DNA from: JBLMZW01 sp050259035
GTDB taxonomy: Bacteria > Bacillota > Syntrophomonadia > Syntrophomonadales > DTU052
Reading direction: 5' to 3'
DNA: 8,797 bases
Assembly (NCBI GenBank): GCA_050259035.1
Contig: JBLMZW010000060.1
Coordinates: forward strand, 1-8,797
Positions 1-6,152 of the stretch are shown here, piece after piece. The position numbers and the translations under genes are program-made. The stretch's first letter is position 1. Each line of letters starts with the position of its first letter. The notes under the pieces were generated by a model. The model was not told where the DNA came from and made no database searches. It saw nothing but the letters and a program-made list of their open reading frames with translations.

Positions 1-824
1 ATGAGATCATCAGAAGGGCTTTACAGGAGGATATCGGATATCGTGACATTACCACAGACAGTCTAATACCGTATGAACAGCAGTCAGTCGGTGTATTATA
101 TTTCAAGCAGGAGGGTATAGCAGCCGGAGTCGCCATCGCCCAGCGGGTTTTCGAAATCCTTGATCCCAACACCCGCTTTGAAATCTTAAAAGATGACGGA
201 GAAATGATTAGAGAAGGCGAAGAAATAGCACGGGTAACCGGTCGAACCCGGGTTCTTTTGACTGGCGAAAGGGTAGCTTTAAATTTCCTCCAGCGTATGT
301 CCGGTATTGCTACTGAAACCTTCGACCTGGTTGACCGGGTCAGACATTTCCCAGTAACTATTGTTGACACCCGCAAGACCACACCGGGAATGCGTCTGCT
401 GGAAAAATACGCCGTAAGAGTTGGCGGCGGCAAAAACCATAGATTCGGGTTGTTCGACGGGGTGGTAATTAAGGACAATCATATACGGGTGGCCGGGGGA
501 ATTAAAGAAGCCATCATCAATGTGAAACAAAACATTCCCCACGTGGTCAAGATTGAGATAGAGGTTGAAAGCCTGGAACAACTGCGGGATGCTCTGGAGG
601 CCGGGGCAGATGTAATCATGCTTGATAACATGGACCCAGAGATGATGAGAGAAGCAGTAAGGATAGCTGACGGCAAGGTAATTCTAGAAGCATCGGGCGG
701 AATTACCCGGGATTCTCTGGTGGAGGTTGCCAAGACCGGAGTCGATTTGATATCTATTGGCCGGCTTACCCATTCAGCTCCGGCGGTGGACATAAGCTTT
801 GATATTTTAACTATTAAGGAATAA
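1..824 (+). CDS. nadC: Nicotinate-nucleotide diphosphorylase (carboxylating), quinolinate phosphoribosyltransferase; 5' end outside window
   Basis: This cytoplasmic enzyme converts quinolinate and PRPP to nicotinate mononucleotide, CO2 and pyrophosphate, the step that joins de novo quinolinate synthesis to NAD. The frame is open from the first full codon (position 3) to TAA at 822-824, giving 273 visible codons. The family is usually about 280-290 residues, so only some ten residues are missing. The visible N-terminus carries the family pattern ALQEDIGYRDITT. The PRPP/quinolinate-site signature follows, with DTRKTTPG at 366-389 and GGGKNHRFGLFDGVVIKDNH from about 423. The C-terminal barrel has IEVES, DVIMLDNM, LEASGGI and a phosphate-binding end ISIGRLTHSAP. 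An internal ATG at 204 is not the start, because conserved sequence continues upstream of it in frame. The gene is first in a run with the S58 peptidase, coaX and dusB. The identification is secure; upstream nadA/nadB neighbours are likely but not visible. Confidence 0.97.
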   Translation, partial: EIIRRALQEDIGYRDITTDSLIPYEQQSVGVLYFKQEGIAAGVAIAQRVFEILDPNTRFEILKDDGEMIREGEEIARVTGRTRVLLTGERVALNFLQRMSGIATETFDLVDRVRHFPVTIVDTRKTTPGMRLLEKYAVRVGGGKNHRFGLFDGVVIKDNHIRVAGGIKEAIINVKQNIPHVVKIEIEVESLEQLRDALEAGADVIMLDNMDPEMMREAVRIADGKVILEASGGITRDSLVEVAKTGVDLISIGRLTHSAPAVDISFDILTIKE

Positions 825-847
825 CTAATTTAAATCTGAGACCAGGG

Positions 848-854
848 AAGGAAG
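848..854 (+). promoter_or_regulatory. Ribosome binding site supporting a TTG start
   Basis: AAGGAAG lies 7 nt upstream of TTG at 862-864. No ATG or GTG in this frame nearby has a comparable site, and the protein's conserved N-terminus (ITDIKGLKVG) begins right after this TTG, so TTG is chosen as the start. Confidence 0.7.
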
Positions 855-861
855 AATACAG

Positions 862-1824
862 TTGAATGCTAGTATTACCGACATTAAAGGATTGAAAGTA
901 GGGACAGCTGAAGACCTTCAGGCCTTAACCGGTTGTACGGTGGTCCTGGCGGAAGACGGGGCAGTATGCGGGGTTGATGTCCGGGGCAGTGCACCGGGTA
1001 CCAGGGAGACTGATTTATTGAACCCCAGCAACTCTATGGAGCAGGTTAATGCTGTGGTTCTGGCCGGAGGAAGTGCTTATGGGCTGGAAGCAGCCGAAGG
1101 GGTAATGGACTGGCTGGAAGAACAGGGCAAGGGGTTCTATACCGGAAAGACAGTAGTTCCTATTGTACCCGCGGCTGTTCTATTCGACTTGAATGTGGGG
1201 AGTTATAAAATCCGGCCAGACAAGAAGATGGGCTATGAAGCGGCAGCCAGGGCCGGCCTGGAAGTACCCGAGGGAAACTACGGAGCCGGCACCGGAGCGA
1301 CAGTCGGAAAGGTCTCAGGTTATGAGTATTGCACCAAGAGTGGTCAGGGGACCTTCGCGGTGGAACTCGCTAATGGATTGACAGTAGGCGCATTGGTGGC
1401 AGTAAACGCTTTCGGTGATGTGTTGGATCCCGAAACCGGTGAAGTAATAGCCGGGGTTCAACGGGTAGATGGAAAAGGCTTCCGTCGAACGGTAGATATT
1501 CTAAAAGAGATGTTTGGGATTGAACAGCCATCAGTCTGGACAGGCAATACCACTCTGGCTGTAGTTGCGTCCAATGCCCGATTAAGTAAGGCTGAGGCCC
1601 AAAAGGTAGCCCAGATGGCTCATAATGGGCTGGCCAGGTCAATCAGTCCTATACATACTACCTGGGATGGGGATACGGTATTTGCCTTGGCCACCGGGGA
1701 GGTTGAAGCCAACGTTAACCTGGTGGGAATACTCTCCTCCGAGGTGTTAGCCAGAGCTGTTGTTAGAGCGGTGAAGGCCGCCCAAGCTATCCAGGGGCTG
1801 AAGAGTTCGAGGGATATTATTTAA
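862..1824 (+). CDS. P1/S58-family peptidase (DmpA / NylC / BapA-like N-terminal-nucleophile hydrolase)
   Basis: This 320-residue protein belongs to the S58 (DmpA) peptidases, a group that includes L-aminopeptidase/D-esterase, beta-aminopeptidases and the nylon-oligomer hydrolase NylC. It starts with the family pattern ITDIKGLKVG, then CGVDVRGSAPGTRETDLL (36-53) and VVLAGGSAYGLEAAEGV (65-81). The glycine-rich GAGTGATVGK is at 141-150. The segment WTGNTTLAVVASNARLSK (226-243) contains the expected autocleavage point between Asn229 and Thr230. By analogy with NylC this would free Thr230 as the nucleophile and split the chain into a larger alpha and a smaller beta subunit. HTTWDGDTVFALATG (265-279) is also typical. 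There is no signal peptide, so it is probably cytoplasmic. It sits between nadC (37-nt gap) and coaX (22-nt gap), so it is probably co-transcribed with cofactor genes. The family call is firm, but the substrate cannot be read from the sequence. Confidence 0.92.
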   Translation: MNASITDIKGLKVGTAEDLQALTGCTVVLAEDGAVCGVDVRGSAPGTRETDLLNPSNSMEQVNAVVLAGGSAYGLEAAEGVMDWLEEQGKGFYTGKTVVPIVPAAVLFDLNVGSYKIRPDKKMGYEAAARAGLEVPEGNYGAGTGATVGKVSGYEYCTKSGQGTFAVELANGLTVGALVAVNAFGDVLDPETGEVIAGVQRVDGKGFRRTVDILKEMFGIEQPSVWTGNTTLAVVASNARLSKAEAQKVAQMAHNGLARSISPIHTTWDGDTVFALATGEVEANVNLVGILSSEVLARAVVRAVKAAQAIQGLKSSRDII

Positions 1825-1846
1825 TAGAAACCCGGGAGGTGTTGAC

Positions 1847-2623
1847 ATGATTCTGGTTTTAGATGTCGGAAACTCTAATATTGTTGCCGGGGTTTATGAT
1901 CAGGAGCGGCTGGTAACTCATTGGAGAATAAGAACTGACCGCCTGCGCACCGCCGACGAGTACGGCATAATACTTTTGGGATTATTTCAAAACGCCAGAG
2001 TAAATCCCCGGGATATCGAGGCTTCAATTATAGCCTCAGTGGTACCTCCATTAATGAACGAGCTTGAGTATATGCTGGAAGAGTATTTTGGAAATAAGCC
2101 GATGGTTATCGGCCCGGGCATTAAAACCGGTTTGGCGATAAAGTATGATAATCCCCGGGAGGTTGGAGCCGATCGGGTGGTGAATGCAGTAGCAGCCTTG
2201 GAAAAATACGGGGGACCGCTTATTATAGTTGATTTCGGTACTGCGACAACTTTCTGTGTAGTTAGTGAAAACGCTGAATATCTAGGAGGAGCGATAGCTC
2301 CGGGTATTGGTATTTCCACCGAGGCTTTATTTCAACGGACCGCCAAACTGCCCAGAGTGGAACTGGAAAAGCCTAAAAGCGTAATATGCAAAAACACCAT
2401 AAGTAGCATTCAATCAGGGATAATATATGGTTTTATTGGTCAGGTAGATGGCATCATTAAGAAGATCAAAGAGGAACTTGACTGGAATTTCAAAGTTGTG
2501 GCGACAGGTGGTATGGCTGAAGTCATCGCTGACGGTTCCGAGTACATTCAAATTGTCGATCCTTTCCTCACCTTAGAAGGATTAAGAATTATATATAACA
2601 AGAACCACGGGACGAAAGAGTAA
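1847..2623 (+). CDS. coaX: Type III pantothenate kinase
   Basis: CoaX phosphorylates pantothenate with ATP, the first committed step of coenzyme A synthesis. It is the acetyl-CoA-insensitive type that needs a monovalent cation. The 258-residue length is normal. The phosphate-binding loop DVGNSN is at residues 6-11. GADR at 107-110 carries the probable catalytic base Asp109. DFGTATTF at 129-136 includes the Asp expected at the cation site, GGAIAPGIGIS follows at 147-157 and VVATGGMA at 217-224. This is the ASKHA-fold arrangement of the family, and nothing essential looks missing. The ATG start has a GGGAGGT site at 1834-1840 with 6-nt spacing. Its TAA stop is only 2 nt from the dusB ATG, so the two are probably translationally coupled. 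Confidence 0.97.
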   Translation: MILVLDVGNSNIVAGVYDQERLVTHWRIRTDRLRTADEYGIILLGLFQNARVNPRDIEASIIASVVPPLMNELEYMLEEYFGNKPMVIGPGIKTGLAIKYDNPREVGADRVVNAVAALEKYGGPLIIVDFGTATTFCVVSENAEYLGGAIAPGIGISTEALFQRTAKLPRVELEKPKSVICKNTISSIQSGIIYGFIGQVDGIIKKIKEELDWNFKVVATGGMAEVIADGSEYIQIVDPFLTLEGLRIIYNKNHGTKE

Positions 2624-2625
2624 TA

Positions 2626-3609
2626 ATGGCGTTAAACTCGATAATTCCTGAAAATAGAGTCGTCGCTGCTCCCATGGCGGGGATCACCGATAAGGCGTTT
2701 AGAATAATAGCCGCATCTTATGGATGCGGCTTAACCTTTACGGAGATGATCAGTGACCAGGCTTTAATCCATGGACACCATCGAACCTGGGAGATGCTTG
2801 ATTTAAAGGATGATCAAGCACCGGTTGCAGTACAGATATTTGGCTCCAATCCAGAGAACATGAGAAAAGCGGCCTTAATCGTCGAAGAAAGTGGTGCCAG
2901 GATACTGGATATAAACATGGGCTGCCCTACCCCAAAGATTGTTAAGAACGGGGAGGGGGCAGCCTTGATGCAGGACCTTAATAAAGCGTGTGAGGTTATT
3001 AAAGCAGTTGTTAGGACTGTAAAGATTCCGGTTACTTTAAAAATGAGGACCGGTTGGAATGATGCCAGCCTGAGTTACCTGGAATTGGCACAAATAGCCC
3101 AAAACGAAGGAGTTAGTGCCATAACCCTGCATCCCCGCACTCGAGAACAATTCTTTTCCGGGAGATCAGATTGGGAAGCCATTAACCGGCTAAAGAAAAC
3201 GATTAGAATACCGGTAATTGGGAATGGTGATATATTTTCGGCAGCCGATGCCCGGGCTATGATAGAGGCTACCGGATGTGATGCGGTTATGATTGGACGC
3301 GGCGCTCTGGGCAACCCCTTTATTTTTCAACAGACTTCCGCCTATCTTAAAGGCGAAGAACTACCTCCCGAACCTACTCCGGAGCAAAGATTTGACACCG
3401 CTTTGAAACATTTCGACCTGGTAGTAAAATTCAAAGGTCAAGATAAAGCATTGAAAGAAATGAGAAAACACTTTGCCTGGTATATCAAAGGCTTTTCTGG
3501 GGCTGCCAGCGCACGGGCGGCTATTAACCAGGCCATCAGCCGAGAAGATCTGGTCCAAATCCTGGAACAGGTTTTCCTCCGAACCGACCTATCAACAACA
3601 GGCAATTAA
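2626..3609 (+). CDS. dusB: tRNA-dihydrouridine synthase, DusB-like
   Basis: This FMN-dependent enzyme uses NADPH to reduce uridine to dihydrouridine in the tRNA D-loop. The 327-residue protein has the complete family layout. It starts with PMAGITD (16-22) and FTEMISDQAL (38-47). INMGCPTPKIVKNGEGAALM (96-115) contains the expected proton-donor Cys100, and KMRTGW is at 139-144. The FMN barrel has TLHPRTR (167-173), GNGDIF (199-204) and GRGALGNP (224-231). The C-terminal tRNA-binding helical domain includes HFAWYIKGFSGA (282-293). DusB, as opposed to another Dus paralogue, is chosen on overall pattern and on the coaX-dusB-greA-lysS neighbourhood common in Firmicutes. The start codon follows the coaX stop by 2 nt and its own site (GAAAGAG, 2614-2620) is weak, which points to coupling with coaX. 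No convincing terminator follows. Confidence 0.95.
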   Translation: MALNSIIPENRVVAAPMAGITDKAFRIIAASYGCGLTFTEMISDQALIHGHHRTWEMLDLKDDQAPVAVQIFGSNPENMRKAALIVEESGARILDINMGCPTPKIVKNGEGAALMQDLNKACEVIKAVVRTVKIPVTLKMRTGWNDASLSYLELAQIAQNEGVSAITLHPRTREQFFSGRSDWEAINRLKKTIRIPVIGNGDIFSAADARAMIEATGCDAVMIGRGALGNPFIFQQTSAYLKGEELPPEPTPEQRFDTALKHFDLVVKFKGQDKALKEMRKHFAWYIKGFSGAASARAAINQAISREDLVQILEQVFLRTDLSTTGN

Positions 3610-3623
3610 TTCCTGGGAATTGC

Positions 3624-3652
3624 TTGATTCATTTTTTTTATAGTGCTATTAT
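3624..3652 (+). promoter_or_regulatory. Putative sigma-A promoter of the HTH-led three-gene unit
   Basis: TTGATT (3624-3629) and TATTAT (3647-3652) are separated by 17 nt, and TGC directly before the -10 box makes it an extended -10. The spacer contains a run of eight T. Transcription would start near 3659, giving a leader of about 39 nt before the ATG at 3698. The short dyad ATAGTGCTAT (3640-3649) overlaps the -10 box and could be an operator, but it is too short to be sure. Confidence 0.65.
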
Positions 3653-3685
3653 TTTTTTCAAAAGAATGTAAACAATTATGTGCAC

Positions 3686-3691
3686 AAGGAG
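3686..3691 (+). promoter_or_regulatory. Ribosome binding site that fixes the start of the HTH gene at 3698
   Basis: AAGGAG is 6 nt upstream of ATG 3698. A longer reading from GTG 3680 would place this site inside the coding sequence and has no site of its own, so the shorter 187-residue product is preferred. Confidence 0.8.
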
Positions 3692-3697
3692 TTCCTG

Positions 3698-4261
3698 ATG
3701 AAATTCTTTCGCATACAAGAGAAGGTCGTAAGCCTGGATAAGATAATGGTCCGGGTTTCCCGCGTCCTGGAGCTTAGAGCGCAGGGTCTGTCTCAGCAGG
3801 AGGTGGCTGAGCGTCTTAGTATCGATCGAACCTTTGTTTCCCGCCTGGAGACCCTGGGAGAATTACGCAAAGGCCGTTCCATAGGAGTAATTGGTTTTCC
3901 CATATCCAACAAGGCGGAACTGGAATCTCTTTTAAACCAGGAGGGGGTCGACTTCATATTTCTTATGACCGAAGAGGAACGAAACTCCTGGGTCGCCTCC
4001 CGGAACGGGGCTGAAGTTATAAACGAGCTGATGGATTTGATTGCCCGGGTAAGAGCTTTTGATGTGGTTGTGCTTCTGGCATCAGATTTACGATTAAAGC
4101 TAATGAAAGCCTTGTTGGACAAAGAGGTTATAACAATCGAGATAGGAGAGTCTCCTCTTAAAGAGGATCGCAGGGTAGACACTGCGGAGCTTCTTAAAAT
4201 AATCAGGTTGGTTAAAGGCCCGAAAAAAGCCAGGAAACCAAAAGGAGGGAAAGATAGTTGA
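3698..4261 (+). CDS. Small HTH protein with alpha/beta C-terminal domain, probable transcriptional regulator
   Basis: This 187-residue protein has an N-terminal helix-turn-helix of Xre/sigma-70-region-4-like type. The segment LELRAQGLSQQEVAERLSID (24-43) followed by RTFVSRLETLG has the usual spacing of A, G/S and hydrophobic positions. After it comes an alpha/beta region with predicted strands SIGVIGF (61-67), VDFIFLM (84-90), FDVVVLLAS (121-129) and EVITIEIG (143-150). This looks like a small ligand- or partner-binding domain. The tail is strongly basic (KGPKKARKPKGGK, 174-186), which would suit nucleic-acid contact. The stop overlaps the next start by 4 nt (TTGA), so it is coupled to the downstream dehydrogenase-like gene. 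It probably regulates its own promoter at 3624-3652; that is inference. I do not recognise a named family beyond 'HTH regulator next to a quinate 5-dehydrogenase-like gene'. Confidence 0.8.
   Translation: MKFFRIQEKVVSLDKIMVRVSRVLELRAQGLSQQEVAERLSIDRTFVSRLETLGELRKGRSIGVIGFPISNKAELESLLNQEGVDFIFLMTEEERNSWVASRNGAEVINELMDLIARVRAFDVVVLLASDLRLKLMKALLDKEVITIEIGESPLKEDRRVDTAELLKIIRLVKGPKKARKPKGGKDS
4242..4248 (+). promoter_or_regulatory. Strong ribosome binding site supporting a TTG start
   Basis: AAGGAGG lies 9 nt upstream of TTG 4258-4260. The first ATG in this frame (4324) has no comparable site and would remove the beta-strand KHVVSISLG, so TTG is preferred. Confidence 0.8.
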
Positions 4262-5163
4262 AACATGTTGTTAGCATTAGCCTGGGTTCTTCTACCAGAA
4301 ACCACGCAGTAGAAACGGAATTTATGGGTGAGAAGTTCCGGGTGGAGCGGATTGGAACCGATGGTGATTGGGATAAGGCCCGAAAAATGATCAGAGAAAT
4401 GGATGGAAAAGTTGATGCTTTCGGCATGGGGGGAATAAGTCTTTATGTGTATGCCGGGGATAAAAAGTACATCTTGCGCGATGCTAAAAAACTTTTGTTA
4501 GAAGCCAAAAAAACTCCGATGGTCGATGGCGGCGGACTTAAAAATACTTTGGAAAAACATAGTATTGAACTGGTTGCCCGGGAAGGAATTGTGAATTTTA
4601 AGAACAAAAAGACCTTGATGGTTTGTGGGGTAGACCGGCCAGGAATGGCTAAAGCCCTAGTTGAACAGGGCTGTATCTGCAATTTCGGTGATTTGATTTA
4701 CAGTATAGGGCTGCCCATTCGAATTAATAATCTTTCTACCCTGGAACTTATCGGTAAACTACTGATACCAATTATCAAAAATATGCCCTTTGATTCTCTT
4801 TACCCTACCGGCGAAAAACAGGAAGTCATACTTCCAAAGTTTTCAAAATATTATTATGAAGCGGAAATAATTGCGGGCGATTTTCTCTATATCAAGCGTT
4901 ATTTAGCCCCGCGGCTGGACGGAAAAGTCATTGTAACTAACACTACCACTCCCCAGGACGTCGAGCTTCTGAAAAACCGGGGCGCGAAGCTTTTAATTAC
5001 TACCACGCCGGAGATGGAAGGAAGATCTTTTGGCACCAACGTTATGGAAGCCTTAATGGTTGCCATTCTTAATAAACCATTGGATCAAATTACCGAAGCC
5101 GACTATACGCGATTGATTAAGGATCTGGATTTCCGCCCGGGGGTGATTTACCTTAATAACTGA
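4258..5163 (+). CDS. Conserved protein of the 'quinate 5-dehydrogenase' annotation group; true function unknown
   Basis: This 301-residue cytoplasmic protein resembles a clostridial family that, from memory, is often labelled quinate 5-dehydrogenase. I cannot support that activity from the sequence. The classical shikimate/quinate dehydrogenase marks (an NxTxPxK substrate segment followed by a GxGGA nucleotide loop) are not evident. Visible blocks are KHVVSISLGSSTR (2-14), VDAFGMGGISLYV (52-64), TPMVDGGGLKNTLE (86-99), a Rossmann-like turn MVCGVDRPGMAKAL (121-134), NFGDLIYSIGLPI (142-154) and AGDFLYIKRYLAP (206-218). A second alpha/beta unit has GKVIVTNTTTPQDVELL (222-238), a strand at LLITTTPEM (245-253) and GRSFGTNVMEA (255-265). 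It may bind a dinucleotide or another nucleotide. It is the middle gene of a three-gene unit, overlapping the HTH gene by 4 nt and followed by the next gene after 10 nt. The gene is certain; the function is not. Confidence 0.85.
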   Translation: MKHVVSISLGSSTRNHAVETEFMGEKFRVERIGTDGDWDKARKMIREMDGKVDAFGMGGISLYVYAGDKKYILRDAKKLLLEAKKTPMVDGGGLKNTLEKHSIELVAREGIVNFKNKKTLMVCGVDRPGMAKALVEQGCICNFGDLIYSIGLPIRINNLSTLELIGKLLIPIIKNMPFDSLYPTGEKQEVILPKFSKYYYEAEIIAGDFLYIKRYLAPRLDGKVIVTNTTTPQDVELLKNRGAKLLITTTPEMEGRSFGTNVMEALMVAILNKPLDQITEADYTRLIKDLDFRPGVIYLNN

Positions 5164-5173
5164 GTGGTGAATT

Positions 5174-6064
5174 ATGAATCCAGTCGCACTGGTAAATATT
5201 ATAGAAAGTGAAAGAAGGGCAATCCGGTTTGGATCAGGAGTTTTGAACCGGGTCGCCCCTCTTTTTTTCCGGCCCAGACTGCAGACAGTTATTAAAATGG
5301 ACCGAATAGGTCTGGGCGGGTTTCGGGTGGTAATACCCCTGACTTCGACCGGCTGGTCTCAAGTTAATGACGAGACAAGACAAAAACTATTTAGACAATC
5401 CCTTGGGGTTTGCAGCAATAATAATCTTGCTCTCATAGCAGTTAACCGAGGGTTGTCAGAAGACTTAGATTTAAACCATAAACTGCATACCGGTGATTAT
5501 TTAATCACCACCCTGGCCCTGCTAAAAACTGAACTGATCGCTGAACGTATGATTACCCGCCGGGTGGTAATAGCTGGTGCCGATTTGCCCTTTTTCCAGT
5601 TGGCCCGGTTAATGCAGGAAAGGTATCAAATTCCCGTTACCCTGCAGAGTATGAAGCCCGCGGAGTTAGAGGCGGAAGCTTCACGAATGCTATACCGGGA
5701 TGGCATCCCATTAACCATCGCTCCATTCAACCCCCAAAGCTGGGCACAAAAAGACATTATTATTTTCTTCCATGAATACTATGCTTATTGGGGGGAATTA
5801 TATGGTCTGGGTGCCAAAGTAAACCTTTGCAATAACAGTACCGGGCATGCTCCGTTGTTGGAAGAGGAATTAAAAAATTCAGGAATTAACCCCACTCTAG
5901 AAAACCTGGCACCGCTTCTGGAGACACATATATTGGGGAGCGAGGAGGGCGTTTTATCGGAAATGATTGAGTGTGTAGAGGACAAAGGCAAGGAGGTGTT
6001 TTTTTATTTCCTTGACAAGGATTTTGTCGGTCCTTATAATACCTTAAAAGGATTATGGTCATGA
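5174..6064 (+). CDS. Unrecognised conserved-looking protein with a Rossmann-like segment
   Basis: This is a 296-residue protein with no family I can name. The N-terminus has a hydrophobic strand-rich part (LQTVIKMDRIGLGGFRVVIP, 36-55). The clearest element is RRVVIAGADLPFFQLARLMQ (129-148) followed by IPVTLQ, a strand-helix-strand typical of a nucleotide-binding or receiver-like fold. DIIIFFHEYYAYWGELYGLG (194-213) follows, and the C-terminus is acidic and then aromatic (EVFFYFLDKDF). There is no signal peptide and I see no definite membrane helix. ATG 5174 has GGTGA 3 nt upstream, which matches the 3' part of the extended Shine-Dalgarno sequence. The gene begins 10 nt after the dehydrogenase-like gene and shares its codon style, so the two probably act together. 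Its last codons contain the greA promoter. It is a real gene of unknown function. Confidence 0.8.
   Translation: MNPVALVNIIESERRAIRFGSGVLNRVAPLFFRPRLQTVIKMDRIGLGGFRVVIPLTSTGWSQVNDETRQKLFRQSLGVCSNNNLALIAVNRGLSEDLDLNHKLHTGDYLITTLALLKTELIAERMITRRVVIAGADLPFFQLARLMQERYQIPVTLQSMKPAELEAEASRMLYRDGIPLTIAPFNPQSWAQKDIIIFFHEYYAYWGELYGLGAKVNLCNNSTGHAPLLEEELKNSGINPTLENLAPLLETHILGSEEGVLSEMIECVEDKGKEVFFYFLDKDFVGPYNTLKGLWS
6012..6040 (+). promoter_or_regulatory. Perfect-consensus sigma-A promoter, probably for greA
   Basis: TTGACA (6012-6017) and TATAAT (6035-6040) are exactly 17 nt apart, a perfect match in both boxes and spacing. It lies inside the last codons of the preceding gene. The start would fall near 6047, about 106 nt before the greA ATG, with the terminator at 6090-6115 inside that leader. 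Two short dyads overlap it: GACAA/TTGTC (6014-6018/6024-6028) and AAGGA/TCCTT (6017-6021/6031-6035). Confidence 0.72.
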
Positions 6065-6099
6065 AAAACGAATATATACAAGAGGCAAAGAAGCATTAA
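6061..6099 (+). CDS. Possible 12-codon leader ORF overlapping the terminator
   Basis: The reading MKNEYIQEAKKH begins at an ATG that overlaps the stop of the preceding gene (ATGA, 6061-6064), with AAAAGG 9 nt upstream (6046-6051). It ends with TAA at 6097-6099, in the loop of the terminator hairpin. A ribosome reaching the end would cover the 5' arm of the hairpin. The ORF is so short that chance is a serious alternative. If transcription starts near 6047, the ribosome site would be at the very 5' end of that RNA. Translation would then be likelier on the long transcript, by coupling. Confidence 0.22.
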   Translation: MKNEYIQEAKKH

Positions 6100-6115
6100 G
6101 ATGCTTCGCTTTTTT
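6090..6115 (+). terminator. Rho-independent terminator between the three-gene unit and greA
   Basis: GAAGCAT (6090-6096) and ATGCTTC (6101-6107) form a perfect 7-bp stem with a TAAG loop, followed by GC and six T (6110-6115). It closes the HTH-led unit. Because the perfect promoter at 6012-6040 lies upstream, it also sits in the greA leader. An outer GGCAA/TTGCC pair (6084-6088/6117-6121) encloses it. Confidence 0.82.
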
Positions 6116-6152
6116 ATTGCCAATTCATCGCTTCATTTAAGGGAGAGATTCG

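Noticed and set aside
204..824. nadC starting at the ATG at 204
   Set aside because: The same frame is open to the window edge and encodes conserved NadC sequence (ALQEDIGYRDITT) upstream, so 204 is an internal Met codon.
1842..1847. TTGACA at the coaX start, as a -35 box
   Set aside because: No -10-like sequence lies 16-18 nt downstream. The string overlaps the coaX ATG and arises from the spacer after the ribosome site.
3603..3639. AATTC-CTGG-GAATT hairpin after dusB followed by a T-run, as a terminator
   Set aside because: The stem is only 5 bp and AT-rich, and the T-run begins about 10 nt after the stem and forms the promoter spacer. It is not a convincing terminator, so read-through from dusB remains possible.
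3680..3697. GTG start at 3680, extending the HTH protein by six residues
   Set aside because: The AAGGAG site lies inside this extension and is ideally spaced for ATG 3698. GTG 3680 has no ribosome site of its own.
3793..4305. Long open frame on the minus strand opposite the HTH gene
   Set aside because: It is antisense to a gene with clear domains and its own ribosome site. The translated product is rich in Ser/Thr/Arg in the way typical of shadow frames, and no start signal is seen.
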